64,000 bases of DNA. It comes from Imperialibacter sp. EC-SDR9. Lineage in GTDB: Bacteria; Bacteroidota; Bacteroidia; Cytophagales; Cyclobacteriaceae. The notes beneath the pieces are model-generated. The model was not told the DNA's origin. It saw only the letters and a list, made by a program, of their open reading frames with translations, and did no database searches. Positions 42,131 to 51,551 of the stretch are shown piece by piece; position 1 is the stretch's first letter, and every line of letters starts with the position of its first letter. The translations under genes were made by a program, and so were the position numbers. The DNA is taken from positions 21,489 to 85,488 of the forward strand of contig NZ_LR701596.1 in the NCBI RefSeq assembly GCF_902498805.1, given 5' to 3'.

Positions 42131-43453
42131 ATGAGCACCCCCACCAACAAGCATCTTGAAGCCAAAGTGACTAAATGGCTGCAGTCGACCAACAGGGTAG
42201 CATTTTCTGTCTTCTGCATACTGGCTGCGTTCTGCACTTACTCCTGCATGTATGCTTTCCGGAAGCCGTTTGCGGTAGCCACTTTTGAGGATGAAGCCTT
42301 CTGGGGGATTGACTATAAAATACTATTGATTACCGCACAAGTGCTTGGGTATACACTATCGAAGTTCATAGGCATACGGGTAATCTCGGAGATGAAAAAC
42401 AACCGAAGATCCATTTTCATTCTTCTTTTGATCGTTTCCGCTGCACTGGCTCTCCTTGGCTTTGCCCTCGCTCCTGCTCCATGGGGCATCCTCTTTCTCT
42501 TTCTCAACGGCCTGCCACTTGGCATGGTGTGGGGCCTGGTCTTCAGCTTTCTCGAAGGCAGGCAAACTACTGAGGTGCTCGGTGCGGGTCTTTCGGTAAG
42601 CTTTATCTTCTCCTCTGGTTTTGTAAAAACTGTCGGCAAGGTGGTGATGCTTAGCTGGGGCGTGAGTGAAGACTGGATGCCTTTTGTTACAGGTAGCCTC
42701 TTCCTGGTTCCCCTTCTTGGCTTTGTTTGGTTGCTCGATCGCATTCCAGAGCCCAGCCCTGAAGATGTTGCCATGAGAACAAAACGGGAACCGATGAGTA
42801 AGGCACAGCGACGCCAGTTTTTAGTGGACTTTGGTGGTGGCATGTTTCTACTCACGTTGGTTTACATCCTGCTCACAGCTTTCCGAGATTTCCGTGACAA
42901 CTTCTCTGCTGAAATATGGCAGGTGCTTGGCTATGGCGACAATGCGGAAATTTTTACACTGACAGAAATTCCAGTGTCCATAGCAGTGCTTGTGCTTCTC
43001 GGTCTTATGATGGGGATCAAACAAAATTATAAGGCTTTAAATGCGAACTACCTGATCATCATCGGTGGTTTTGCGGTTAGTGGCGTCAGCACCCTGCTTT
43101 TTCAAAATCACATGATCTCACCGCCTCTTTGGATGATTTTGGTAGGGCTTGGTCTCTACCTTGGCTATGTACCCTTCAATAGCATCCTTTTTGATCGGCT
43201 CATTGCAGCCTTCAGGGTGACTGGAAATGTTGGCTTTCTTATTTACCTGGCCGATTCCTTTGGCTATTTGGGGAGCGTGGTCATTCTTTTTTACAAGAAT
43301 TTCGGCTTTGCCAATCTTAGCTGGCTAGAGTTTTTCACACAGTCAATTTATGTAGTCTCCGTTTCCGGAACCCTCCTGATGGGCTTTTGTATAGTCTATT
43401 TCAGAAAAAAATATGAAAGCAGGGACGGTCTTGCCGTTCTTTCAGTTAGATGA
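42131..43453 (+). CDS. DUF5690 family membrane protein (MFS-like permease)
   Basis: 440 residues with about twelve hydrophobic helices (for example LLITAQVLGYTLSKFIG, IFILLLIVSAALALLGFAL, MFLLTLVYILLTAF, ISIAVLVLLGLMMG near residue 280, ILVGLGLYLGYVPF). The first loop carries YAFRKPFAVA, a conserved family signature. Layout and motif resemble the major facilitator/organophosphate antiporter group. Coupled to the TIGR03364 oxidoreductase, so it probably takes up the same phosphonate or organophosphate. Its 3' end overlaps the convergent gene at 43442 by 12 bases. Confidence 0.85.
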   Translation: MSTPTNKHLEAKVTKWLQSTNRVAFSVFCILAAFCTYSCMYAFRKPFAVATFEDEAFWGIDYKILLITAQVLGYTLSKFIGIRVISEMKNNRRSIFILLLIVSAALALLGFALAPAPWGILFLFLNGLPLGMVWGLVFSFLEGRQTTEVLGAGLSVSFIFSSGFVKTVGKVVMLSWGVSEDWMPFVTGSLFLVPLLGFVWLLDRIPEPSPEDVAMRTKREPMSKAQRRQFLVDFGGGMFLLTLVYILLTAFRDFRDNFSAEIWQVLGYGDNAEIFTLTEIPVSIAVLVLLGLMMGIKQNYKALNANYLIIIGGFAVSGVSTLLFQNHMISPPLWMILVGLGLYLGYVPFNSILFDRLIAAFRVTGNVGFLIYLADSFGYLGSVVILFYKNFGFANLSWLEFFTQSIYVVSVSGTLLMGFCIVYFRKKYESRDGLAVLSVR

Positions 43454-44098
43454 GGCCAATCGGGTCAGTTCAAGGTCTTCCTGACATCCGCCGCTGCCTG
43501 AAGAGCAATTTAGGTAGTTAATCATCATTACTATGTCGTAGCTCTCCCTCCAGCTTAGTCGGTGTATGTCAGCAAAATTGTCCAGCTCTTCAAACAAGCC
43601 TTCCTCTTTTATATATTTTTTGAAGCTACCGAGAGGCACGATGTTGCTATTATGACTAAGGAAGAAGTCGAAACCTGCTACTTGCTCCCAGATCATTCGT
43701 TCGTTGATTGAACTGGCGGACGATGCTCCATCCTGGTACATCGGTTCAATGGGTTTTTCCTTCCTCAGTAAGCTAAAGTCACCCTTGATGACCACTTCGT
43801 AAAAAACTGGCTGATTAAATCCCCTTTTATTGGAGATATAGGTGTAGAACCTTCTCCACACCTCAATATGGTCATCAAAAAAACTGAACTGAGAAAGTTT
43901 GTTGGCCGGGAAAGTCTGAACTGCAAGTTCTTTCTCTTCTTTCTTAAATGACACAGCATTCCACTTAGGATGGTACTGGAGCAGTCCCACCTTTACTTCT
44001 CCTGATGTCAATACAACAACCCCCTGAGACCATTTCTGGTCTGCAAAAGAGTGTAAACAGGAAAAAACTACAATAAATACTGTTGCCAGTATTTTCAT
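43442..44098 (-). CDS. Exported protein of unknown function
   Basis: 218 residues with a clear signal peptide (MKILATVFIVVFSCLHSFAD). The mature start resembles a small beta-barrel SH3-like segment (QGVVVLTSGEVKVGLLQYHPKWNAV) used in various Bacteroidota envelope proteins. The C-terminus is helical and cysteine-containing (NYLNCSSGSGGCQED). I recognise no named family. It lies between the phosphonate genes on both strands, which may be chance. It overlaps the DUF5690 gene 3' end by 12 bases. Confidence 0.7.
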   Translation of the reverse strand: MKILATVFIVVFSCLHSFADQKWSQGVVVLTSGEVKVGLLQYHPKWNAVSFKKEEKELAVQTFPANKLSQFSFFDDHIEVWRRFYTYISNKRGFNQPVFYEVVIKGDFSLLRKEKPIEPMYQDGASSASSINERMIWEQVAGFDFFLSHNSNIVPLGSFKKYIKEEGLFEELDNFADIHRLSWRESYDIVMMINYLNCSSGSGGCQEDLELTRLASSN

Positions 44099-44114
44099 TG
44101 GGTGTTAAATAAGC

Positions 44115-44129
44115 GTTAACTAAGTTAAC
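44115..44129. promoter_or_regulatory. GTTAAC-TAA-GTTAAC double palindrome (possible operator)
   Basis: Two GTTAAC palindromes three bases apart, within a run of TTAAC-like repeats (44105-44140), 17 bases upstream of the start of the exported protein at 44098. Position and symmetry fit an operator; alternatively it is just AT-rich promoter sequence. Confidence 0.3.
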
Positions 44130-44161
44130 ATTAATTTAACATACCATTGTCATTTCCAATG

Positions 44162-44725
44162 TTAAGTTTTCAGGAGGTGCCTAACCGCCATTTCCTCGAA
44201 ATGGCTTAACGGAGGCATAGGCTGGTTTTCGAGTTTAGCTTCTTCGTCCCAGTGGCGGAGCGCAATGCTTGGCTCGAATAGTGGATCACGCTTAAAGGCA
44301 GCAGCCTCATCGGCGGTCATTCGACCGCCCTGGTACTCAAGTGTTTTTTTACTAGCCTCGGAAAGTTTGTTATAATAAGACTCGTCAGAGAAAGTGAGGT
44401 AGCGCTTGGCCGCCACGTGATTTTCCACCAGCTGACATATTTTGTGAGAAAAGCCCTTTTCTCTGAGGAACTTCGACCCGATCTCTTCGTGGCTTTTAAC
44501 ACCGTAGAGCCCCATTTTCTCGACCTGTCCGTCCATTTCGCAAATGTGCCCGATATCATGAAAAAAAGCGGCCAGTATCACTTCATCATCATAGCCGGCG
44601 GCCTCTGCTAGCTGCGCCGCCTGCCCCATGTGCTCAACCTGCGAAACAGGCTCTCCGATATAGTCAGCATCACCATATGTGCGGTACAAATCGAACACCT
44701 CTTTTACAACTTCTTCCGTCTTCAT
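44162..44725 (-). CDS. PhnZ-like HD-domain (mixed-valent diiron) oxygenase
   Basis: 187 residues, complete HD fold. The signature of the PhnZ-type subgroup is present: Y22 and E25 in DYIGEPVSQVEH, H32, H56-D57 with H60 in FFHDIGH, H79 in VKSHEEIG, a later ENHVAAKRYL and D in LRHWDEEA. In PhnZ the Tyr and Glu residues cover the diiron site, and the enzyme oxidatively splits (R)-2-amino-1-hydroxyethylphosphonate into glycine and phosphate; myo-inositol oxygenase is related. The gene overlaps the upstream HAD gene by four bases. A PhnY-type dioxygenase that would make the hydroxylated substrate is not in this window. Confidence 0.88.
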   Translation of the reverse strand: MKTEEVVKEVFDLYRTYGDADYIGEPVSQVEHMGQAAQLAEAAGYDDEVILAAFFHDIGHICEMDGQVEKMGLYGVKSHEEIGSKFLREKGFSHKICQLVENHVAAKRYLTFSDESYYNKLSEASKKTLEYQGGRMTADEAAAFKRDPLFEPSIALRHWDEEAKLENQPMPPLSHFEEMAVRHLLKT

Positions 44726-45414
44726 TTTTCCAGTATTATTTGTAGCACCTCAGGTAAGCTGTTGGCGATGTGTGTGTGTGGTTCTTTCTCCAAATTCTCT
44801 CGGCTGTACGCCCCGGTTGTGACCCCAATCACCAAACCACAACCTGCCGCTGTGCCTTCCCCAAGGTCGGATGCGGTATCACCCACCTTTGCCACAAAGG
44901 AAGCTTCAGTTACCTTGCTTAACTTCATCGCCTTAAAGATCATATCTGGTTCCGGCCTGCCGTGCTCAACCTCGTCGCTGGTAATGCTACCATCGAGCAG
45001 TTCGCCTTTTAACCAGCCAAGCCGTTCGATAAGCGCATCGGTCGTTTTCCGGTCAAAGCCAGTGTCAACGTATACACTGATACCTGATTCCTTCAGCGCT
45101 TTAAATGTGTCAGAAGCCCCTGCCATCTCTTCCACTGACGGGTCTTCTTTATAAAAACTGACCATGTCTGAGACGAAAGCTTCGTGGAGCTCATCAATCA
45201 TTTCATCGGTCACCCTGATGCTCTCAGGAAGGTGGTACTCGAGAAGTTGCCTCAATGCGACAGGCTTTGGAATACCCATTACCATGGCAGCTTCTTTCAT
45301 GGTAATTGAAACACCCTGGCGCTGCAACGTTTTTCTGAGCACCTTTTGTACATCCTGATTGTCCTGAACGGTGGTGCCCGCCAGGTCAAAAACTACTAGC
45401 TGAATTGATCCCAT
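44722..45414 (-). CDS. Phosphonatase-like HAD hydrolase
   Basis: 230 residues from the ATG at 45414 (MGSIQLVVFDLAGTTVQD); an ATG at 45423 is also possible. HAD motifs: nucleophile D10 in FDLAGTT (with Ala at D+2, as in phosphonatase), a cap region with K50 in MVMGIPK at the place of the Schiff-base lysine of PhnX, motif II YVDTGF, and motif III/IV KVGDTASDLGEGTAAGCG. It belongs to the phosphonatase-like group that co-occurs with TIGR03364 oxidoreductases. It should cleave phosphonoacetaldehyde or a close relative. Coupled by ATGA overlap to the PhnZ-like gene. Confidence 0.85.
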   Translation of the reverse strand: MGSIQLVVFDLAGTTVQDNQDVQKVLRKTLQRQGVSITMKEAAMVMGIPKPVALRQLLEYHLPESIRVTDEMIDELHEAFVSDMVSFYKEDPSVEEMAGASDTFKALKESGISVYVDTGFDRKTTDALIERLGWLKGELLDGSITSDEVEHGRPEPDMIFKAMKLSKVTEASFVAKVGDTASDLGEGTAAGCGLVIGVTTGAYSRENLEKEPHTHIANSLPEVLQIILEK

Positions 45415-45524
45415 CTTCTGCATTGATTCAAGCGTCAATTTTACAACCGAACACCCGTTTCAAAGTAAGCTGGGGATTAAGATATGGTTAAGTTTTTCAA
45501 TGGAGGCGGCATGGCACCTGAAGG

Positions 45525-46793
45525 CTATATACCTCCAGCAACCACCTGAAGCCAATCTTCTTCCTTAAAAGAATCATTGGCTACTCTCAGCAGGTCTTCT
45601 GAAGTAGCAGTTCGAATGGAGGTGAGCAGCCTGTTGTAATACTCATAATCTAATCCGGCAAAGTGAATGGACCTGAATTTGTCCATCAGGCTGAAGGAGG
45701 TGCTGATACTTGACAAAAAGGTGCCTATCATATAGTTCTTCACAGTTTCAAGTTCTTCAGAAGGTACGGGCTCGGTTCTGAGCAGCCTCATTTCCTTTAG
45801 AATTTCGTCAATGGAAGCAATAGCCACTTCTCGTTTCACGTCGGTTCCAACCACCCAAAAAGCAGCATTTTGTAGGTAGGAGAGCGAAGAATAAATACCG
45901 TAGGTATATCCTTTGTCTTCTCTGATGTTTTTCATCAACCTTGAACCAAAGTATCCACCAAAAACCTCGTTGAGAAGCATCAGATGGTAGTGATCCGGGT
46001 GATGTTTGTCATGGGCCGTTTTCCCCAGTCGAAGCGAAGCCTGCACCGACTCATTCACAGGCAGTATCTCCCTCACCGCAGGGGCAGTAACCACCGGATA
46101 GTTTGGCAACGAAACAGCTCTTGAAGGGAAGTCACCAAAAAAGCCTTTTAGCTTCGAAAGCTCCTCGCTGGAAAGCTTGCCAGATACAAATACTTCTGCC
46201 TGGCCCCACAGCCTGTTCTTATGGTATTCCTTCAAATCAGCAGAGGTCACTTTTCCCACCTCCTCTTCTGAAAGCTCCTTGCCATACGGATGGCTCTGTC
46301 CAAAAAGGAGGTGCCTTAGCCCTGACGACGCAAGCGCAGATGTTTTTTGTTTATTTACCCTTATTTGTTGTATCCGTACCTTTTTAATTGTCTCAAGTTC
46401 CTTTTCAGGAAACGAGGCATCTACAACGACGCTCAGGAAGAACGGTACAACCTCCTCCAGATATTTGGTTAGGGAATAAACTGTAAGGGTAACAAAGTCC
46501 ATTCCCGATGTCGCTTCCCAATACGCTCCGTAATAGTCAAGCTTGTCAGCAATTTGCCTGCCTGAAAGCTTCTCTGTTCCTTCGAGTAGCATTTTGGTTG
46601 TGAAATAGGAGACACCCTCCTTTTCTTCAAACCAGTTGCCCGACCGTAGCACTATCTCTATCCTGCAGACTTCCTGGTCTCCCAGTATCAGCTCATGGAA
46701 TTGAATGCCATTGTCAAGCGTACTGCTTGTAACATGTTTTAAATCGGTGCGGGTGGGAATATGAAATTCGGGCGCTGCGGTTCTGTCTAACAT
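45525..46793 (-). CDS. M16-family peptidase homologue, zinc site lost
   Basis: 422 residues with two M16 domains (about 20-205 and 215-420). The position of the HXXEH motif (usually HFLEHMLFKGT) reads YFTTKMLLEGT, so both histidines and the catalytic Glu are missing; the second domain has the usual TYGIYSSL-like stretch. It is therefore a non-catalytic partner subunit of the kind found beside active M16 proteins. No active M16 gene is adjacent in the window. It lies 16 bases downstream of porV on the same strand. No signal peptide is seen. Confidence 0.85.
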   Translation of the reverse strand: MLDRTAAPEFHIPTRTDLKHVTSSTLDNGIQFHELILGDQEVCRIEIVLRSGNWFEEKEGVSYFTTKMLLEGTEKLSGRQIADKLDYYGAYWEATSGMDFVTLTVYSLTKYLEEVVPFFLSVVVDASFPEKELETIKKVRIQQIRVNKQKTSALASSGLRHLLFGQSHPYGKELSEEEVGKVTSADLKEYHKNRLWGQAEVFVSGKLSSEELSKLKGFFGDFPSRAVSLPNYPVVTAPAVREILPVNESVQASLRLGKTAHDKHHPDHYHLMLLNEVFGGYFGSRLMKNIREDKGYTYGIYSSLSYLQNAAFWVVGTDVKREVAIASIDEILKEMRLLRTEPVPSEELETVKNYMIGTFLSSISTSFSLMDKFRSIHFAGLDYEYYNRLLTSIRTATSEDLLRVANDSFKEEDWLQVVAGGI

Positions 46794-46808
46794 CAAAAAC
46801 TTGGAGGA

Positions 46809-48080
46809 TCAGGAGTCAGGAGTGGTGGAAGTAGGTTCTGCTTTGTCGAAATTAAACAGCAAGCTAAACCTAAGAGTTTCAGCCAATGGGTGATTTTGTA
46901 CCTGAGGTACCAGATAGGCAAAGTCGATTCCGAATACCTGATAACGGAAGCCAATACCCATGGTGAAATACTTCCTGTCGCCCTTTTGTGGCGTTTCATA
47001 GTGGTAGCCAGCTCTTGCAGCAAACACGTCCTTGTACCAGTATTCCACGCCTATCGAAGAGATGATCTCATTCAGCTCCTCGGGAAAGCCGTCAGGTGCA
47101 TCGCCGAAGGACCCGAACATGCCGCTCAGTAGCGGGCGATAGGGGTCTTTACCACTTTTGATCTTGAACTTATTTGGGTCGTTAGGATCGGGAATGAAGT
47201 TGCCATCACCATCAGTTTCGTAAATCGGTGGAGAAGGAACCATCAGCTTATTGAAATCCAAAGCAATAGTGATGGTGTTAAAGGCATCCAAATCGGTCTT
47301 AAAAGCCGCACCCAACCGGAAATTGATGGGAATGAAATCTTCGTTGTCGACACTGCTGTAGGTCAGCTTCTGTCCGATATTTGAGATGTGAGCACCTGCC
47401 GATATGTTGGAGTTGCGCCCGCTGAGCACCAGATCCTTTGTATAATATGAACCTACGTCTACGGCCACACTGGTACCTGCTTTGGCATCTGGTGATGAAG
47501 AAAAGCTTCCCGACAAATTAGAGTGGATAAACCTACCGGTGACACCCAGCCCCAGCTCTTCACTTAGCTTCCTTGAATAGGTTGCATCTACAGCAAACTC
47601 TCTTGGATTGAAGGTATTAAGAGGCGCACCTGTAATGTCCGTCAACTGTATCTCACCGAGATCAAAGTACCTCATGCTAACTGCGACAGTCTGCACACGG
47701 TCGATCTTTTTATACCCCGACAGATACGACAACGACATGTCGTTCACAATTTTGGCCAACCAGGGAGTATAGGAAATGGCAAAACCCATGTCCTGCTCAA
47801 TGAAAGCAAGCTTACCGTTGTTCCAGTGCACCGAGTTGGCGTCGGCGGAAGTAGCTACCCCAACATCACCCATGGCGGCTCCTCTGGCATCAGGCGCAAA
47901 CCCAAGAAAAGGCACGGCCGTGGAAATTACACGCCGACTGGTATCCTGCCCAGAAATAACTGCACCAGGCTGTGCATAGCTATAAAAACTCAAAAACATT
48001 AAGCCAAAAGCAACAAATACACCTGCATTCACGTGCCTGGAAGAATTCAGGGAAGGCTTTTCTATTGTATGTATCTTCAA
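46809..48080 (-). CDS. porV: Type IX secretion outer-membrane protein PorV
   Basis: 423 residues, with signal peptide (to about YAQPGAV). It is a 14-stranded FadL-like barrel: TAVPFLGFAPDARGAAMGDVGVATSADANS, an aromatic repeat pattern, YWYKDVFAARAGYHYETP, and the C-terminal FGIDFAYLVPQVQNHPLAETLRFSLLF. PorV shuttles cargo from the translocon to the attachment complex and binds the PorU sortase. Here it directly follows porU (10 bases), the arrangement found across Bacteroidota. Confidence 0.95.
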   Translation of the reverse strand: MKIHTIEKPSLNSSRHVNAGVFVAFGLMFLSFYSYAQPGAVISGQDTSRRVISTAVPFLGFAPDARGAAMGDVGVATSADANSVHWNNGKLAFIEQDMGFAISYTPWLAKIVNDMSLSYLSGYKKIDRVQTVAVSMRYFDLGEIQLTDITGAPLNTFNPREFAVDATYSRKLSEELGLGVTGRFIHSNLSGSFSSSPDAKAGTSVAVDVGSYYTKDLVLSGRNSNISAGAHISNIGQKLTYSSVDNEDFIPINFRLGAAFKTDLDAFNTITIALDFNKLMVPSPPIYETDGDGNFIPDPNDPNKFKIKSGKDPYRPLLSGMFGSFGDAPDGFPEELNEIISSIGVEYWYKDVFAARAGYHYETPQKGDRKYFTMGIGFRYQVFGIDFAYLVPQVQNHPLAETLRFSLLFNFDKAEPTSTTPDS

Positions 48081-48090
48081 TGTATAAAAA

Positions 48091-51000
48091 TCAATTGGTG
48101 AGTATTAGTTTGCCAAAAGCAATATTTTGATTTAAATCTTCTTCATCAACTACAATCAGTCGGTAAATATAAATACCATTTTCGATTCTTCGGCCATTAT
48201 AGTTCCTGTTCCACTCAGGGCTTTCGACAAAACCCCCTGAATTGTTGGCCTGCCACTCCATTTTGTCGACTACCGCACCACGTTGATCCACCAACTCCAT
48301 GCTTATGCTCAACAAATGATCGCCCCGGTCATGTTCCAGCCTAAAGGTAATGGATTCTGTGGCGGGATTAGGAAAACTCAGAACGTTCTTTATCCTCACT
48401 TTAGTGTCCTCCGAAACTACAAAATCTATGATATTTTCAGCAGCATTGGAAAAAGTATCGAATGCTCTCACTTTCAAGCGATGCTTGCCTTTGGTTAGTG
48501 TCCCAAGAGGGTAAAGGACTGTTCCACTGGTGAAATCATCCAGATTTGAAACATAATAGTCGTTCAGGATAACTGGCTCCTGTTCATCTATTTGATAGGT
48601 GATGTTCTGCCCTATACCCTTCCCTGAAATATTAATTCCGCTCTCATCTGCCAATTTTACCATCAGTAGTGGATTGGCATTTACCCTGTTGCCCGACCGA
48701 AATGAATCATCGTTGATAAACGCCTGTATGGCCGGACTCTTAGTGTCGGCGAAGGCGGGCGGTTTCGACCCTCCAAGGTAAAAGTCAATTGTAGCGCCGT
48801 TCGCATCCAAAAGGCCGCTTTCGGGTTGGGCATACATGGTGATTTTTCCTCTTGTCTGCTGGTAGGAAATATTTTTAGGGACTACAAATTCGTATGAAAA
48901 ATCACCGTTCGTTATTGACACTTTGCCTCGGTAAACCACATTGTTCCACAGCTCATAGTTCGTTGGCTGGCTTTCATCGCCCAGGGTGGCAAACGTGGTC
49001 GGCTTGTCGTACATATTGACCGTCAGCTTCCCGTTATAATCGACTACCTTCTGATCAAACCCATCCACTACAATTCCTTTCACAACTACCTTGTTCATTG
49101 CCGACACGGTATCGGGCACACCATCTATTGGTGCACCATTCAGTTCTGTGATCTTTAGGTTGTAGGTGGGATAGTTGAGCCTCATAGATGGGTCGCCTAA
49201 AAGTGCAAAGTTGCGGTTGACTGGCCCCCGGAGACTATTGTTCTTAGTCTCTTTGATGACGTCGCCAAGGCGTGGATACACTCCATTGATTTTTGAGAAC
49301 ACTGAAAGGTAAAAAGCCTGGTTCAGCACGTAGTTGGTGTGGGCGTATACAGGCCGGGTGGTCGTAAGCAAAGCAATCGCACCGCCCTGAGGATTGAGCA
49401 ACAACTCTTCAGCCCCACTGGCAACTGTTGGGTCGTCGTACCTGCCAAACTCACAGGTGGCGGTCACGAACAAAGCTAATCTTGAGCCGTTCTTCCATTT
49501 GACCAGCGAATCGTAGACAACTATCCTCTCATCTGTCAGCACCGTTGCATTGCCATGGCCACTGTAGTTGATGATAAAGGCCCCGTTGTCCACGGCCTGT
49601 CTGATAGCCTCGTAAGTCTCCGGGGAGCGGGGTTTGCTTTCTATCAATACCTGCTTAAAGGCATCGAGGTAAATCTTTTTTATGTTGAACTGAACATAGG
49701 CAGTGTCCACATAGTTAGCCAGCCTGTCGGCATCCCGAAGATGGATATTGAAGTCGCCATCGTCTGCTACAAAGTAGAGGTCATTCCGCCAGCTGCCTAC
49801 CCCGGAGGGATCAGTGCTATAGCCAATAATTTTATCAACCACTTCCGCAGCCTGCTTCACGGTCCACACGGGCAGCCTCCCCACACCTATATCGGCTATG
49901 TGGTCTCCGTTGGTCTGCTCAACCCACTCACCCTCATGATCGTCCAAAAATGCAAAGTAGTCGTCGGAGGAAAAGCTCAGAATCTGATCTAACGATTCCC
50001 TCGATTCATACACAGGCACAAAGTTGTGATTTTCGGTTCTTGCTTTGTAGTCGAACGAGGCGTCTCCAAAAAGCAGCAAGTACTTCAGCTTTCCGGGCAC
50101 CGCATCATACAAATACTTCATATAGTCCCGGATGGCTGAAATATCCTGCATACCGGAAGAAAACTCGTTGTATACCTGCTGAACGGTGACAACCCTGACA
50201 TCTAACCCGTCATTCGACCGCCGGAAGTTGGCCAGCCTGTTCGCCTCCGACAAAAAGTTTTTGTGTGCGACAATTACCAAATCCGGAACCTGCCCGTTTT
50301 TCAGCTCCTGATTCAATAGTTTTTTGGCAGAGACCGGTGATTTCAGCGAGGCCGGATCAACTGCTATGAACTCAAGCAGTTTAGTTTGATCAACCGTAAA
50401 GCTGGCCACGCCATTCTCTTTGCTAAACTGCTGATCGATTGGCTGTGTGGGATCAGTCACATCCCAAATCCTATCCACCGCCGTGGCACTGGCGAGGTTG
50501 TAAGAAGCAGCACCCTGAGTGTCTTTATTTCGGAATACCAATCCACCCTGGCGGTAATTGAGCTTCTTTTTTCCCTGCAAAAAAAAGTAGTCGAGGTAGC
50601 CCAGCGACGTCTTCCCAAAAAAGCGGTTGTATGTATATTCAACTGACGTGTTCTCCGCCGAACCAATGGAAGCAGTAGCCAGCCGGATCGTATCAACTCT
50701 CTGAACCCCCAACGGGTCATAGTCGCCTTCGCCCCTGGCACCAACAGCCTGATTGAAAATGGCATTTCCGTTTACTCTAACATCGAAAGAGCTGGCTCCA
50801 AAACTTTGCGTGACAACTGAGGAGATCATCGTTACCTCAGTGCCTGGCAGGTAAGCGCCTTTTCCTCCCTCGAAGGTTAAAGTGGCGTTGCCCGATGAGC
50901 TAAAAATTTCGCCCTGCCAATGCCTGCCCGATTTTCCAAGTTTGTTGATGTCAACCTCGTGTGCAAACAGGTCATCGTACGCATCGACTTTCATTCCAGG

Positions 51001-51477
51001 GGTTCCAAGCGACTCCCGGCTAAGCATTCTTCTTCCTTCGCTGCCATCAATCCTGAGAAAGTAGTAGGTGGTGTCCGAATATAGATTTCTTTCATATCGA
51101 AAACACGTACATCCAGTTTCAAAAGAATATTCATGGGGAGAGTTGCCATAAAACAGCAGGTAGTCAGAAGCATCGAAACGTCCATCTCCCTCGCCTATCA
51201 CCTGAATGCTGTTCTCGATCAAATCGAAAGGTCTTGGCGTAGCATTCTTTTGCGGCAGCATGCCGCCGCCATTGCCGTATATGGCTAGTTTCCTGGGGTC
51301 AATCGCAGACACATCAACACCTGCTTTTTGCAGGAAGTCACGGTCGATTTTATACACCCCTTTATCCGTCACTCCAATTTTTAGCCACTGCCCTTCGCTC
51401 AACACACTTTGCGCCAAGCTAACCTCACAGGCTAGAAGGGTAATAAGTGAAGCAATAAGAATGATCGGTTTTTTCAT
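48091..51477 (-). CDS. porU: Type IX secretion C-terminal-signal peptidase PorU
   Basis: 1128 residues with signal peptide. The gingipain-like (C25) catalytic domain spans about 380-760, with H641 in NYSGHGNATV and C675 in TATCEFGRYDD, spaced 34 residues as in P. gingivalis PorU. A C-terminal sorting-type domain (LSFPNPATESITFR ... NGIYIYRLIVVDE) ends the protein; in PorU this tail is kept. PorU cleaves the C-terminal signal of cargo and joins the cargo to anionic lipopolysaccharide. The giant protein at 21494-29716 is a likely client. Confidence 0.95.
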   Translation of the reverse strand: MKKPIILIASLITLLACEVSLAQSVLSEGQWLKIGVTDKGVYKIDRDFLQKAGVDVSAIDPRKLAIYGNGGGMLPQKNATPRPFDLIENSIQVIGEGDGRFDASDYLLFYGNSPHEYSFETGCTCFRYERNLYSDTTYYFLRIDGSEGRRMLSRESLGTPGMKVDAYDDLFAHEVDINKLGKSGRHWQGEIFSSSGNATLTFEGGKGAYLPGTEVTMISSVVTQSFGASSFDVRVNGNAIFNQAVGARGEGDYDPLGVQRVDTIRLATASIGSAENTSVEYTYNRFFGKTSLGYLDYFFLQGKKKLNYRQGGLVFRNKDTQGAASYNLASATAVDRIWDVTDPTQPIDQQFSKENGVASFTVDQTKLLEFIAVDPASLKSPVSAKKLLNQELKNGQVPDLVIVAHKNFLSEANRLANFRRSNDGLDVRVVTVQQVYNEFSSGMQDISAIRDYMKYLYDAVPGKLKYLLLFGDASFDYKARTENHNFVPVYESRESLDQILSFSSDDYFAFLDDHEGEWVEQTNGDHIADIGVGRLPVWTVKQAAEVVDKIIGYSTDPSGVGSWRNDLYFVADDGDFNIHLRDADRLANYVDTAYVQFNIKKIYLDAFKQVLIESKPRSPETYEAIRQAVDNGAFIINYSGHGNATVLTDERIVVYDSLVKWKNGSRLALFVTATCEFGRYDDPTVASGAEELLLNPQGGAIALLTTTRPVYAHTNYVLNQAFYLSVFSKINGVYPRLGDVIKETKNNSLRGPVNRNFALLGDPSMRLNYPTYNLKITELNGAPIDGVPDTVSAMNKVVVKGIVVDGFDQKVVDYNGKLTVNMYDKPTTFATLGDESQPTNYELWNNVVYRGKVSITNGDFSYEFVVPKNISYQQTRGKITMYAQPESGLLDANGATIDFYLGGSKPPAFADTKSPAIQAFINDDSFRSGNRVNANPLLMVKLADESGINISGKGIGQNITYQIDEQEPVILNDYYVSNLDDFTSGTVLYPLGTLTKGKHRLKVRAFDTFSNAAENIIDFVVSEDTKVRIKNVLSFPNPATESITFRLEHDRGDHLLSISMELVDQRGAVVDKMEWQANNSGGFVESPEWNRNYNGRRIENGIYIYRLIVVDEEDLNQNIAFGKLILTN

Positions 51478-51551
51478 TGGGTATTCAGGCCATAGAGAAA
51501 CGTTGGCTCAGCGAAATTATTCTCCAAAAATAAGAGCATTCAGCTAAGAAA

